From Dioszegia crocea (lineage: Eukaryota > Basidiomycota > Tremellomycetes > Tremellales > Bulleribasidiaceae), in the NCBI GenBank assembly GCA_001600615.1, contig BCKK01000004.1, positions 1,571,369 through 1,635,368 on the forward strand: a DNA stretch of 64,000 bases, in the 5' to 3' direction. The notes beneath the pieces were generated by a model. It worked only from the letters and a program-made list of their open reading frames with translations. It had not been told where the DNA came from and did no database searches. Each line of letters begins with the position of its first letter. The stretch's first letter is position 1. The translations under genes and the position numbers were made by a program. Below are positions 33,850-44,541 of the stretch, piece after piece.

Positions 33850-35077
33850 CTAGTACGCCTTGAGCCCAGCTAGCTGCTGCGCCCGTTCGGTGAGGACTGC
33901 CTTCACCAATGGCCCCTCGCGCTCATCCTCCCTGGCCTTGCCGAACTTCTTAGTACCGGTAAGGCGGAATAGGAGGGGGTCGTGCGATGTAAGGTGGCCC
34001 TCGGCCATCATGGTTTTCCGGAGTTCCATCTGCTCGGGGTCGATGTCGGCGGCGGGCTTGTAGCAAACATCTGAGTTATCAGCGTGGGAAGACGAGAAAG
34101 CATAAAGAGATGGCTTACATGTCGCTACTCGAGGTCGGTCACCCCTGGCTGCAGCACCGTAGTGGATACACCTCGAATCCCAGAGAATGACATCACCAGG
34201 GCCGGCCTCAACCTTCTTCCAGGTGCAGCCTCGGTCGTAGAACCATTGGAGCTGGTCCTTAGCGGCGAAGTGGTAAGAGTCGTTCCAAGTCCATCCCTCG
34301 GCAGGCATAAACTCCTTCTCGTGGGTCTCGAAGTACTCGTTGTAGAATGGGAGGGAGCCCTCGAGGACCATGAGCCCACCGTCATCGGGACCGTTCTCGG
34401 CGAGGTTCATGATGCCCTGGATGCAGTGCTTGAATCGGCGGTTGGGGGATTGGTCGACGTGGGGCCAAGCGGATCCGCGCTCGCCGTCGAGCTCTTCTTT
34501 GGGGAGGGGGAGGGAGATGTTCATGCCGTCTGGTTTCATCAGCCTTTGCAGTCATTTGTTGAGATGATGAGCAAACGTACCAACTGAGCAGAGGAGCTCG
34601 TCGGTGTTCCAGATCTTGGCAAAGGTCTCGATCAAGGCGGGCTCAGAGCGGATGTCCCAGGCGACTTGTTCTTGGCCGGCACCGTGTCCTGCAAAGTTAG
34701 AGTGCTGCCTGGGAAGTGGAGAGGAGTAGCTCACGGTTGTAAAGACCGCCCTTGTTGAAGTAAGGCAACTGATCGACACGCCATGTTGATCGGTCGTCTC
34801 GCTTGAAGCCGTTGCCGAAGCCCTCGAGCCAGTCATACATCCGCTGGACATATTCGTCCGCCTTCTCCTTGGTTAAGACGTTCTTCACGACCGTGTACTA
34901 GCGACATCAGCCATACTCGGTGTCTCTGGACGAGATATCACTCACGCCCTTGGTGTCCAAGTCGGGGTATGCGCTGGTGGCAGGCTCGACATGGTTGCCC
35001 CTCAGACGAAGATGGCCCTTCTTGGGGTTGGTGTAGAGGGGCGTGGGGATGGTTTGAGTTTCAGTGTTGATAGGCAT
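33850..35077 (-). CDS. Phytanoyl-CoA dioxygenase (PhyH) family protein, copy 1
   Basis: Iron and 2-oxoglutarate dependent oxygenase family; substrate unknown. Exons 35077-34946, 34897-34735, 34688-34581, 34529-34119 and 34070-33850 give 344 codons. The 2-His-1-carboxylate site is visible: WPHVDQSP provides His and Asp, and CIHYGAAARGDRPRVAT provides the distal His and the 2-oxoglutarate-binding Arg. Other conserved blocks are LPYFNKGGLYNRHGAGQEQ, FKHCIQGIMNLAENGPDDGG and PGDVILWDSR. It lacks a targeting signal I can recognise and ends ...QQLAGLKAY. It lies head-to-tail with copy 2 (35641-36873), with all four introns at matching positions. Both upstream regions carry a paired GTGGGG motif. 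Confidence 0.88.
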
Positions 35078-35640
35078 GTTGTCTGATTTCTGTGGCGGAG
35101 TAGTATTAGAGTATTAGGAGTGCTAGAAGCTGCGGGGTCCACTTACCTTTATTATATAGGCATCGGCAAGATTCAAAGCATTCTCGGATAAATTGTCTTC
35201 TTGCGCCTCGGCGACTCCGGACCGGGAGTGAGCGGAACATCCACTGCGGAGTGGATTATGCGCAGTTACGGCATGGGGCCGCAAGTGGGGAAACGTGGGG
35301 GAGAGCTGCAGCAGCAGCATCAGTGCGGCCATGCATTGGTCTGGTGCAGTAGTCTCGATACCAGACGATCCTCCGCTATCTCTCCTGTATACGGAGCCTG
35401 ACGGAGGCAATTAACAACCAAATTGCGTATAAAATTTGGCACTGGAACGATATCTGGTGTCGAGACTATGGTGCAGTATGTACTAGGCTATACAACGAGC
35501 AAGTATGAGCAGGGGGTCCTATTCCTTTCACAGTCATGGTAAGGATAAGGAGAAAGTGAAGCTTTACATCTGATTGCCCTTTAAATAATCGTACAACCTT
35601 GAACGTAGATTCCCGACAGTGAACTCGGATCAAGAGATGA
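35078..35640. other. Intergenic region between the two dioxygenase paralogues
   Basis: This holds the copy 1 promoter and the copy 2 3' UTR. The only feature I would note is the paired GTGGGG motif at 35283-35300. Frames on both strands are short and not protein-like. Confidence 0.5.
35283..35300 (+). promoter_or_regulatory. Paired GTGGGG motif upstream of dioxygenase copy 1
   Basis: AAGTGGGGAAACGTGGGG lies 206-223 bp upstream of the copy 1 ATG (gene on the - strand). A nearly identical motif sits about the same distance upstream of copy 2. GTGGGG fits the SYGGRG consensus of Mig1/CreA-type carbon-repression factors. Binding is inferred only from the consensus. Confidence 0.45.
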
Positions 35641-36873
35641 TCAATACGGCTTAAGACCCGCCAGCTGCTTTGCCCGCTCACTGAGGACAGCCGGCTTGGA
35701 AGGCTCCTCTCGTTCATCCTCACGCACTTTCCCATTGATCTTGGTGCCGGTCAGGATGAAGAGGAGAGGATCGTGGGAGGTAAGATGACCCTCGGCCATC
35801 ATCCGCTGACGAAGCTTCATCTGCTCCGGATCGATCTCGGCAGCGGGCTTGTAACAGACATCTACATGTCAGCGAAGAGCACTGGGTTGACAGTGGGCGA
35901 ACTTACATGTGGCGACTCTGGGCCGGTCACCCCTTGCCGCAGCTCCGTAATGGATGCACCTCGAGTCCCAAAGAATGACGTCTCCTGGTCCCGCTTCGAC
36001 CTTCTTCCACGTACACCCTCGATCGTAGAACCACTGCAACTGACCCTCTCCACCAAAGCTGTACCCATCCTTCCATAGCCAGCCCCCCTCAGGCATATAC
36101 TCTTCCTCGTGCGTTTCGAACCACTCGTTGTAGAGTGGCAACGAGCCCTCGAGAACCATGAGCCCACCGTCATCTGGCCCGTTCTCGGCGAGATTCATGA
36201 TGCCTTGAATGCAGTGCTTGAAGCGACGGTTGGGAGATTGGTCGACGTGGGGCCATGCAGTTCCGCGGTCGCCGTCCAGGTCTTCTTTGGGGAGAGGAAG
36301 GGAGACGTTCAGTCCGTCTGAGTCGTCAGCCTCCATTCCGTGTCAGAATATGAACGTGACGACTTACCGACGGAGCAAAGGAGCTCGCTGGTGTTCCAAA
36401 TCTTGGCAAAGACCTCGATCAGGGCGGGCTCGGATCGGATGTCCCAAGCAACCTGCTCTTGTCCAGCACCGTGGCCTGTATATCAGCACACAGATAGAAA
36501 GATGGGGAGCTGAGATCGGTGACTTACGATTGAACAGACCACCTTTGGTGAAGTATGGGAGCTTGTCAACCCGCCAGGTGGATCGATCATTGCGGTCGAA
36601 TCCGCTCCCGAACCCTTCGAGCCACTCGTACATCCTGTCGACATACTCGGCGGCCTTCTGCTCAGGTATCACATTCTTCACGACTGTGTACTGCGACATG
36701 TCAGCGCTGATGGAGAGTGGGGTGGCAGGTGAGGCAAGACTCACACCCTTGGTCTCAAGCTCGGGGTACGCCTGGGTACCGGGCTCGATATGGTTTCCTC
36801 GCAGACGAAGTTTGCCATTCGGGTTCTGATACAATGGGACCGGAATGGTCTGGGTCTGTGTGGCGACAGTCAT
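35641..36873 (-). CDS. Phytanoyl-CoA dioxygenase (PhyH) family protein, copy 2
   Basis: A tandem paralogue of the gene at 33850-35077. Exons 36873-36745, 36690-36528, 36475-36368, 36317-35907 and 35861-35641 give 343 codons. Exons 2 to 5 have the same lengths as in copy 1 (163, 108, 411 and 221 nt). The metal site (WPHVDQSP) and the distal CIHYGAAARGDRPRVAT are unchanged, so both copies should be active enzymes. Differences cluster in the N-terminal 40 residues, around the WLWKDGYSFGGEGQ region and near the C-terminus (EREEPSKPAVLSERAKQL). Substrate unknown. The tandem arrangement and conserved intron phase show duplication at the DNA level. Confidence 0.88.
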
Positions 36874-37548
36874 GTTGATTGTCTAGAGACAGATTCTGAT
36901 CGTTTTGGGGTAGGACGAGGAAGGGCGAGGGCATGAAAGGTGTGCTTCTTATGACTTGACTTGACCCTAAGGCTTCGGTGCTCGGGCCGTAGGCGCAGAA
37001 GGCCTCACCTGACCCCACTCGAGCCAATGCGCATCCCCCACCCGCTTATATCCGCTCGAAGTGGGGGAGTCCGAGAATGCGCCGAAGCTTACGGAAAGTG
37101 GGGAAGGTGGGGTCGTAATATAGCAGAAATGTATTCGCTTCAGGTTTATCCGTCCGCACGTCTTACGTTATCCCGAATGCGCCCACCCGCAATCACACCT
37201 GCCATATGTAGCCTGCCATCTTCTTCAATTGACTTCTCCTAACTGACCGTAGCTGTACCTGAAGGTACCTGAGTATGAGACGTCATGGAGTCATGCATCA
37301 AGGGCCCCACCTAACATTCAGCCACTCGCATACGTCAGTAAAGCAGGTACGAGCGTTGGTGGCCCCAAGAACATCTGCCCAGATCCGTCCTTCTAACGAA
37401 CCACAATCACAACCCCCTTGCGGCGCAGACCTCAGGCCTCAGTTCAGTGGATCTCAAATAAAAAAAAAAGTACGCTGTTCACCATCGTCGGACAGGATCT
37501 GAGCTCACATCCCGCAAGGCCATCATGTACCACCTTCGAATCTTCAGA
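36874..37548. other. Promoter region of dioxygenase copy 2
   Basis: This stretch between copy 2 and a small + strand gene holds a TATAT-like run near 37045 and the paired GTGGGG motif at 37096-37112. It also has a 10-bp A run near 37461. No coding feature is supported. Confidence 0.5.
37096..37112 (+). promoter_or_regulatory. Paired GTGGGG motif upstream of dioxygenase copy 2
   Basis: AAGTGGGGAAGGTGGGG lies 223-239 bp upstream of the copy 2 ATG. It matches the copy 1 motif except that the gap between the two GTGGGG units is one base shorter. The rest of the two promoters looks much less alike. Confidence 0.45.
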
Positions 37549-37845
37549 ATGGCCACTAGGTCTAGTGTTTTCCCTCCCATCCGACAGCCCTCAACAACTC
37601 CCCCCTCAATCTCGCCGGCGGACTTATTCGCGATACAGGCCCGCCTATCCGCCTTCCCTTTCCAGTTGGGCGTCAGTTTTGTCGCCTCCTGCATTGCAGG
37701 GAGCGCGATCTCCTCCCTCGTCTTGAAACTCGATGATATACATGATTCATCCAGGGCGAATGGGCGGATGCTTGATAAGCTGGAGGTTCATGTTGCTGAA
37801 CTCAATAAGGCGCTGAAAGGATTCCGGGGAGAGAATGGGGGATAA
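37549..37845 (+). CDS. Small hypothetical protein with one membrane helix
   Basis: Not recognised. From ATG 37549 the frame gives 98 codons; an in-frame ATG at 37525 would add eight. The N-terminus is Pro/Ser/Thr-rich with basic residues. A hydrophobic stretch at about residues 38-60 (FQLGVSFVASCIAGSAISSL) could be a membrane helix. It is followed by a charged, helical C-terminus (MLDKLEVHVAELNKALKGF) that may form a short coiled coil. The layout suits a small organelle-membrane protein, perhaps mitochondrial, but there is no family evidence. An upstream intron could alter the start. Confidence 0.45.
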   Translation: MATRSSVFPPIRQPSTTPPSISPADLFAIQARLSAFPFQLGVSFVASCIAGSAISSLVLKLDDIHDSSRANGRMLDKLEVHVAELNKALKGFRGENGG

Positions 37846-38198
37846 GCTGGACGTTCCTACTTCGCTGTCCCGGTAGGAGCTGAGTAGGGACGGAAGTTAT
37901 GAGTCTTCGAAGTGACACTCTGCACCGAGTAGAGTCATGTAGACCTCCAAATGTAATATTACAGATACAGATACAGATACAGATACAGATACAGATACAG
38001 ATACAGATACAGATACAGATACAGATACAGATACAGAGACAGAGTCAGAGACAGAGTCAGAGACACAGAGATATAGAGATATAGAGATACAGAGATACAG
38101 AGATACAGAGACAGAGATACAGAGTCACAGGACAAAGAGGGATACTGACACAGGTACGATGCATGATGATTTAACAGGTAGCTTTCTCCCTTATCTAC
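37846..38198. other. Intergenic region dominated by simple repeats
   Basis: It runs from the small membrane-protein gene to the EPL1 stop codon. Most of it is the hexanucleotide repeat block described at 37961-38155, which probably falls in or near the EPL1 3' UTR. Confidence 0.6.
37961..38155 (+). repeat. ACAGAT hexanucleotide microsatellite with degenerate tail
   Basis: About 12 perfect copies of ACAGAT run from 37961 to about 38034. They fade into related units (acagag, acagagtcag, agatatag, agatacag) to about 38155. The decay on one side suggests repeated slippage and mutation. It begins about 40 bp past the EPL1 stop, so EPL1 transcripts may include it as an antisense TCTGTATCTG-type repeat. 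Confidence 0.92.
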
Positions 38199-41100
38199 CT
38201 ACTGCGCCCGCTGTACGATCACCTGTTGCTGTCCAGCTAATCTCGCTTTGGCGTGTGGGGGTAACTTCAACTGGAGATGACCAGTGGGGAGGGATGGACT
38301 ACCGGCAGCGCTTTGAGCAGCGGTATTGCCGTTGCCGTTATTGGGAGTACCGACCGTACCGGCGCCATTCGCATTGGATGTGGAGGAAGTATTGGAGTTT
38401 GTGATCGTCATAGGCACGCCCTGCGCCCCATTCCCGCCATTCATCGCCGCCTGATGTGCCTGCTGCATCTGAATCGAAGCCACCGTGCGCAACATCTTTG
38501 CCTTGTTACTTCTCGCATCAATGTACGCCTGGATATTGTTGAATCCCGCCGCCTGAGCCTGCTGGTTCAAATCCGGCATCGTTCCCGCCCCCACCCCATT
38601 CTGCATCTGCGCCATCTGCAACTGCTGCTGCTGCTGGACATTGGTAGTGTTGGCAATCAACGCATTGAGCGCTGCGATGTTGGAATCGTTCATGTCCATT
38701 CCGCCGCCTGCGCCTCCTCCGCCGTTCGCCAGTTGCTGCTGCTGCTGCAGTTGGTGCTGCGCACGAGCTTGGGCCATGAGGCGCTGTTGGAACGCTGGGT
38801 CCATGGCCTGAGCCTGAAGTTGGAGGTTGGGCGGTTGCATCGACATGATGGGCTTGCCGTTGGGGATACCGTTGCCATTCATCATTTGTGGGGATTGACC
38901 GTTGGGAATAGGGAGGTGTTGTAGGCCATTGCTGGGTGAGGCCGAAGGGGGACGGAGGGGAGTTTGGGAGGGGGGAGGCATAGAACCGCCATTGGCAGCA
39001 GGGTTGCCGTTCGAGCCAGACATGGCTGATGCGGTGCGTTTGACGATGGGCCGACCGTTCATTGGCTGACCGCCAGGAGGCAGCATTTGATTCTGCATTG
39101 GCGGCGTGCCATTCCCGTTGGCGTTCGTCGACCCATTCGACGCTAGACGGAGGTGGGATTGGAGTTGAGCAGCAGACAGATCGGTGTTGGGCATTGTCTG
39201 CTGCCCCGACGCCTGTTGCTGCTGTTGGGCAGCCTGCAATTGAGCCTGAGCTTGCAATTGCTGATGCTGCTGCACCGCCATCTGCGCCTGGAGTTGCTGC
39301 TGCATCTGATACCGCTGGAACGTCTCCATCTGCTGCTGCTGCTGCGCCTGCTGCTGTATAATCTGGGCATTGACGAATTGGGAAGGGGGTGCCGGCCGAT
39401 TGAAGTGAGGCATGGGCGGCAGCTCCTGTGGCTCGTCCAGACTCGCCATCGCCTGCCGAATGACCGATAAGTCCGGTTGGAGCTTTTCGAGGTCATCCTC
39501 CCGCAGCAGAGTGACACGGTGCCGGATGTACTGTGAGTCCATATCGTCAATGATGATTTGGTCTTGGTCTCCATCCAGCCCCATGCCCACTCCTAGCGCA
39601 CCGCCATTGTCGGCATCGTACCGCCAAGCCTCATTAAGCCGTCGACGCTTGAGCGGTGTGGGGTCGATCTCATCCTCGGGCTCAACATCGTCGATGGAGG
39701 TTGGACGACGGCGGGCCGGGCGAGAAGAGCAGGTATCGGGATAGAGCCAGTTGGAGAAACCGGTTGGGGATGTGGGTTGGGGGCCGCGACGGCAAGGAGC
39801 AGGGGGGAAACGACGATCGAGGTGTTCGACACCGCCTCGGCCGAGACGGAGTCGGAATGAGGGTAATTGCGAAAGGGAATTGCCGTTGTTGTCTTCGGCC
39901 AACTCCCGTGCCCAGCGAGTATCAAGAGCCGCAACGGAACGGAAGGCATGCTCCGCCTGGCCGTGTGGTAGGGGTTGGTAGGATGCCTATATGGATCAGC
40001 TGATGCCTAAGGTGAATCCGCTTCAACTTACATCAGTCGCATCATCCCAATCTACATCCATCTCCTTCCGCCTCATCAACTCCTCCTCCAGCTTCTGCCT
40101 CAACACCATCATCCGCGCCTTTAGCTCATCAGGCGCAAACCACCTCGCTCCAGCTCCATTCCTATCCTGTCCACCTCTCGATGCCGCTTCGGCCACCCTA
40201 TCCCTCTTCTGCCTCTCATCCTCCCTCTCCCTATCCACCATCTTCTTGCTCATGCGCGGTATGTTCGGGTGACTAGCCTGCAGCGCTTGCTGACCATTCA
40301 CACCGGACATACCACCATAATCGCCCATATGCGATGAGGCCGGCGTAGCCCCATGCAACATCCGCCCCGTAATGATCGCCTCTTCTTCCCCTGTAATGCC
40401 CAAAGACGGCCACCTCTTCTTGGTCTCGTACAGTTTCCACTTGGCTTCCCAAACTTCCTTCTCTGCATCATACAGCCGCTTCTTATCCAGTTCGCGACTG
40501 ACGACCATCTTGGCAATATCGTGCGCGGTCCGCAACTCATACTGCAATTTCTGCATCTGTTCGACGGAGAAATTGTCGGTACGGCGGGTCTTCCGAGTAG
40601 CACGGATATCTCGACGTCGGAAACAGACGTAGGGATCGCCATCGTTTGTTTCGTCGTAGTTGAGCTGGGGCATGATAGGGCGACCCTTACGCCGCTCGCG
40701 TCGGGCTCTCCAATGAGTGTGAATGGAGCGGGATATTCGCAAGAGCGCAGCGGGTTCTGGGAGGGTGCGGGGGATCTCGTTCGAGGGGAGGAAGGAGGCA
40801 TTGATGGATGAGGAAAAGAGGGGCTCGACAGCGGCGAAAGTTGGTATGAGGGATAGGTTCTGCTCATCAGCACACTCTTACACAGGTAAAGGTGGCGGAC
40901 ATACGGTATGTAAAGCAGGCTTCATCTCGTCCGCGTACTTCTCCATCATCCCCATGACGAACTCAAACGCCTCCTCAGTGATGATGAGTGGTGGTGGCGG
41001 AGCAGTAACAGCCTCCTTCTCCCTTTCCTTTCCCTTCCCCCTCCTCTCCCTTCCAGCCGAGGCAGGCACAGGCACATTCTCTTTGCCCTCCTTCTCCCGT

Positions 41101-42089
41101 AACGGACTCTCTCCGGTGGAGCTCCCGCTACCTCCCTGCTGCTTCCCATTGAAATCAGCCAACCACCGCTCGTCCTCATCGTCCATGCAGTATCCCAGCC
41201 CGCCCCAACCGCCTGATGCTTCCTCGACGGTATCTGAGAAACGGATGAAGCCAGACGGCTCATGATACCGCTGCGAGGGCGCCTGGTACAGCCGCACATA
41301 GTCCTCATTCAGCACGAGACCGGTTGCATCTGGTGTTGGAATGTGGTAGTTTAGCGCGGCGGGGGGAGCGACGGGGGCAGCTGAGGGATCGGGCTTGGAT
41401 AAGCGGGACGAAGAAGGAGTGGGAGAGGAAGTGGCCGATGGTCTGGAAGCTGCCTGGGAGTGCAGGAGGGAGTGCGATGAGAGGGCGGCTTGGAGATGGT
41501 GTTCCTGAAAAAGTTAGCGGAATGCAGACCAAAGCCAACAACAACAATGAGAATTGCCGCAAGGGGGAATTTGGGCCTAATTCCCCTTCGAACCCCTCCA
41601 GGGCCTCCGATGCATAGGCCACTATGCACAAGTGACTAGTGCGTTGGATAGCCAGGACTCGGCGGAGTACGTTGCCGCTGAGAGATGTCCCAAAATCGTC
41701 GTATGAAGGAAGTAACGACGCGTCAAAGACAAGGCATCCCGAAAGCGGTGTCAAATCCGACGAAACTCCTTTCCCAGCCACCTTTCCGCCAATAGACCCC
41801 ATCGACTTCCATGGCCCATAGCTCCCCAAGCTACTAGGACAACCGACCCCCATGCATAGAAGAAAATGAAAGGCAAGAAGCAACTCACTAGCATCTCGCC
41901 AGATTCAACTCCACTCGCGCCGACATGCTGATTTTTAGGCGCGTTTTCTCCATCTTGCTCACTCCAAAGGATGACCTCCGCGTGTGCCAGATCGACCTTA
42001 TCGGAACCCCTATAAATGAGCAGTTTTGTCTTGTTGGTGACCCGTCCAGCGCGTCGAGACGAAGTCACCATCCTGCCGGCGGCGACCAT
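38199..42089 (-). CDS. EPL1: Enhancer of polycomb-like protein Epl1 (NuA4 scaffold)
   Basis: Epl1 is the scaffold of the NuA4 histone H4/H2A acetyltransferase and links the Esa1-Yng2-Eaf6 module to the rest of the complex. Exons 42089-41889, 41504-40905, 40859-40032 and 39986-38199 give 1138 codons. The EPcA domain is in the first 500 residues: LNEDYVRLYQAPSQRYHEPS, FIRFSDTVEEASGGWGGLG, YCMDDEDERWLADFN and ITEEAFEFVMGMMEKYADEM. Then comes RPIMPQLNYDETNDGDPYVC, FRRRDIRATRKTRRTDN and a coiled coil EKEVWEAKWKLYETKKRWP. The last third is Gln/Asn-rich low complexity with poly-Q runs. The first intron (41505-41888, 384 bp) is unusually long, and the short first exon (MVAAGRMV...) is less conserved than the rest. 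Confidence 0.92.
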
Positions 42090-42558
42090 GATGGATAGGG
42101 GTTTGTTTGGGTAGCCTGACCGCCAGCTAAGGCGTCGGCTATGGGGGTCCTGCTTGGTGGCAGGGTGTGTGTGGGTGCTTGTGGTGCTTGTAACCCGCGG
42201 ACGAATCAAGCGTTTTGATAGGTTCCCTGAATCTCCCCCGCAATTCCCAATGTTACCCTGAATTCGTCGCCACCCAAACAACTGCGCACGGGAAAATTTG
42301 CCGGAGTTATCTACGGAGTTCGAAGCATGTGGCACTTTAAGAGTGGCTTCAATGGACAGTGGCGCTGCTGCGCACTGAGCTGTCTGAGTCTCTGAACCCT
42401 CAATTGCTACAATAGTCACAGGCTCCAGGCGTCAGCATGTAACCTACCGCTTGAACATGCATAGATGACTTACCATGCATGGGACAAGACGTGCAATGTC
42501 CGATTCTCCTGACCTCAATCAGCGTCCTTCCTCCCTCCGACCTGAATCGATACTCACT
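42090..42558. other. Intergenic region between EPL1 and FCF2
   Basis: This holds the EPL1 promoter and the FCF2 3' UTR (both genes on the - strand). The long open frame over 41751-42419 is only EPL1 exon 1 extended upstream and into its intron. I see no separate feature. Confidence 0.5.
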
Positions 42559-44541
42559 CTACCACTTGGCCTTCTTCTTCCATCCCTTACCCCGACCATT
42601 CTCCATCCGCTTCCACTGCAGATCTCCAAACTTGCGCTTAGCATACTCGCCAACACCAGTATCTTCGACGACATCCTGGACGAGCTGTCCAGGGCGGTAC
42701 TTCGTCTCGCGAGTCATGGTCGACGCTTGTAGGTGTCGGGGCTGCTCAACGATAGTGCCGATCTGCGATATTAGCAACGATCGCAGTAGTACAGGTGACT
42801 GAGTGAGGGCGTAGAAGCGAGTTTTTGTTGCACAACGCTCGCTCCCTCCCGATTGTAAAGGCAAGCTTCGTTGCACAACTTTGATTCCCTTCTGATCCGC
42901 ACCAAAAACTTACAGCAAAGGTTTCAGGTACCCGTCCAGCCTTCGAGCCACCCTTCATGAACCGCTTAGGATCCATACTATTCGCCAATGCGAGCGCCTG
43001 ATAATCCCGCTTCATCTGAGGCAGCATATCCGCCCGAGCCGACGGGAGCGTGGACCACAATTCTGACGGCGTAGCTTTCTTGGGTTGCTGATAATGATCA
43101 GCCAATGAATAGATACCTCTAATTCGACTCACGTTGGCCTTTTCCCGCTTGGTGAGAGGGCGTTCATACTCCCTATTATCCAGCTCAATAGCTCTTTCTT
43201 TCCCACTTGACACCTTGTCGATTTTCGACTCGGGTCGTTTTTGGGTAGGGCGAGAAGGTCCAGCTTGAGCTGTACCACTGTTGCCGAAATGGAGAGAAGA
43301 GGGAGGGAGGCCCGAGATGATCATTTGCGGGATTGGACTATCTTGTCAGCGGCCATCAATATACTTGCAGTCTCCACGCTACCGAAGTCATTAACTCACG
43401 TGTCAGCGACATCCTCATCTGCATCCAGACGGAGCATGTCTTCCTCGCCCATCCCTACATCCTGCGCCTCCATCGCCGCACCAGACGAGCTACCGGCCGA
43501 CGCATTCTTCGCAGACAGCTTTGCAGCTGCCAATAATTTCTCCAACCTCTCATCCTCCGCCGCTTCATCCTCATCCTCGTCCGAATCCTCGTCTGATGTT
43601 TCTGACGTTGAAGAATCGGAGTCAGAATCGGAGTCTTCTTCCGAGTTGGACGACTCGTCGGCCTCATCAGATGGGATAATGATGGGTGAAGAGGCAGATG
43701 CCAATGCGGGCTGGGAGGCGGCGATGTGTGAAAGAGGTTCGGTAGGAAGAGCTGACGAAGGTTGAGCTGTGGTAGAGGATGTGAAAGATACGTCGTCTTT
43801 GCCAATCGTATGGCTCGACTCAGATTCTGTCTTCTGATCTGCCCGCATCTCCACCGTCTCTTCCTCTCCATCTTCCGCCTCCTCTGGCTCGCCATCCGTA
43901 GAATGCAGACCGAGTATTCCCAGGCCCTGCGACTCCTCCATGGCCGTCTCTGCTGGACCGAACAAACTTTCTGCGTCTCCCTGACTCAACATCGCCGAAG
44001 TCTCATTCTCATCCAGCGTTTCCTCCTCTTCCTCACTCTCATCGGCCTTCGTGCCGATGCTCATTCGACCGCCGGACCTCTTGGTCTGACCTCGAGACTG
44101 TGAAGCAGATACTGGGATCTCGACAACTACACTCGCCGGCGAACCCCGACTTTCCCTCCTATTCTCACCCCTCAGCCGCCCGGAGCGTAAAGCGGGCGAA
44201 GCAAGACTCGCATCATCACCCATGATACTATTGGCCTCCTCCGCAGCAAGCTGGGCAGCCGTCTGTCGACGATGGGTTATGTGAGGCTGGGGCGTCGAGC
44301 CGGAAGCTGAAGTCGATGATGATGCTTGCGGGGACTGTTGATGCGGATGTAAAATTTGATCAGCCTCATCTAGCATGATTTCATCTGCTGTACGATGTGT
44401 GTGGGCGTGGCCTGGGTGTGGTCCTGATGGGGTGTGGGAGAGAGATCGGCGAGCGGATCGGGATGAGGAGGGTTTGGGAGTTGCGCTAAGAGTGGCGGAA
44501 GGTGTGGAGGGCCCAGCGGACTGGCGGCGGGTAGTGGGCAT
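42559..44541 (-). CDS. FCF2: Fcf2-type pre-rRNA processing protein, with long acidic N-terminal extension
   Basis: Fcf2 is a nucleolar factor needed for early 18S pre-rRNA cleavages in the small-subunit processome. Exons 44541-43400, 43337-43133, 43087-42914 and 42762-42559 give 574 codons. The C-terminal 150 residues are the Fcf2 domain: LWSTLPSARADMLPQMKRDY, MDPKRFMKGG, the hallmark GTIVEQPRHL, TMTRETKYRPGQLVQDVVED, and YAKRKFGDLQ ending in a basic tail. The first 380 residues are disordered, rich in Ser, Asp and Glu (SEEDSDSDSDSS, EEEEETLDEN) and absent from the short yeast protein (about 217 residues). The start at 44541 (MPTTRRQS) is preferred over 44697 because the extra residues look like leader. 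It is divergent from the Pro-rich gene across 1.1 kb. Confidence 0.88.

Noticed and set aside
41751..42419. 222-codon - strand frame upstream of EPL1
   Set aside because: It is EPL1 exon 1 extended into the leader and into the intron; the conserved protein does not require the extra residues.
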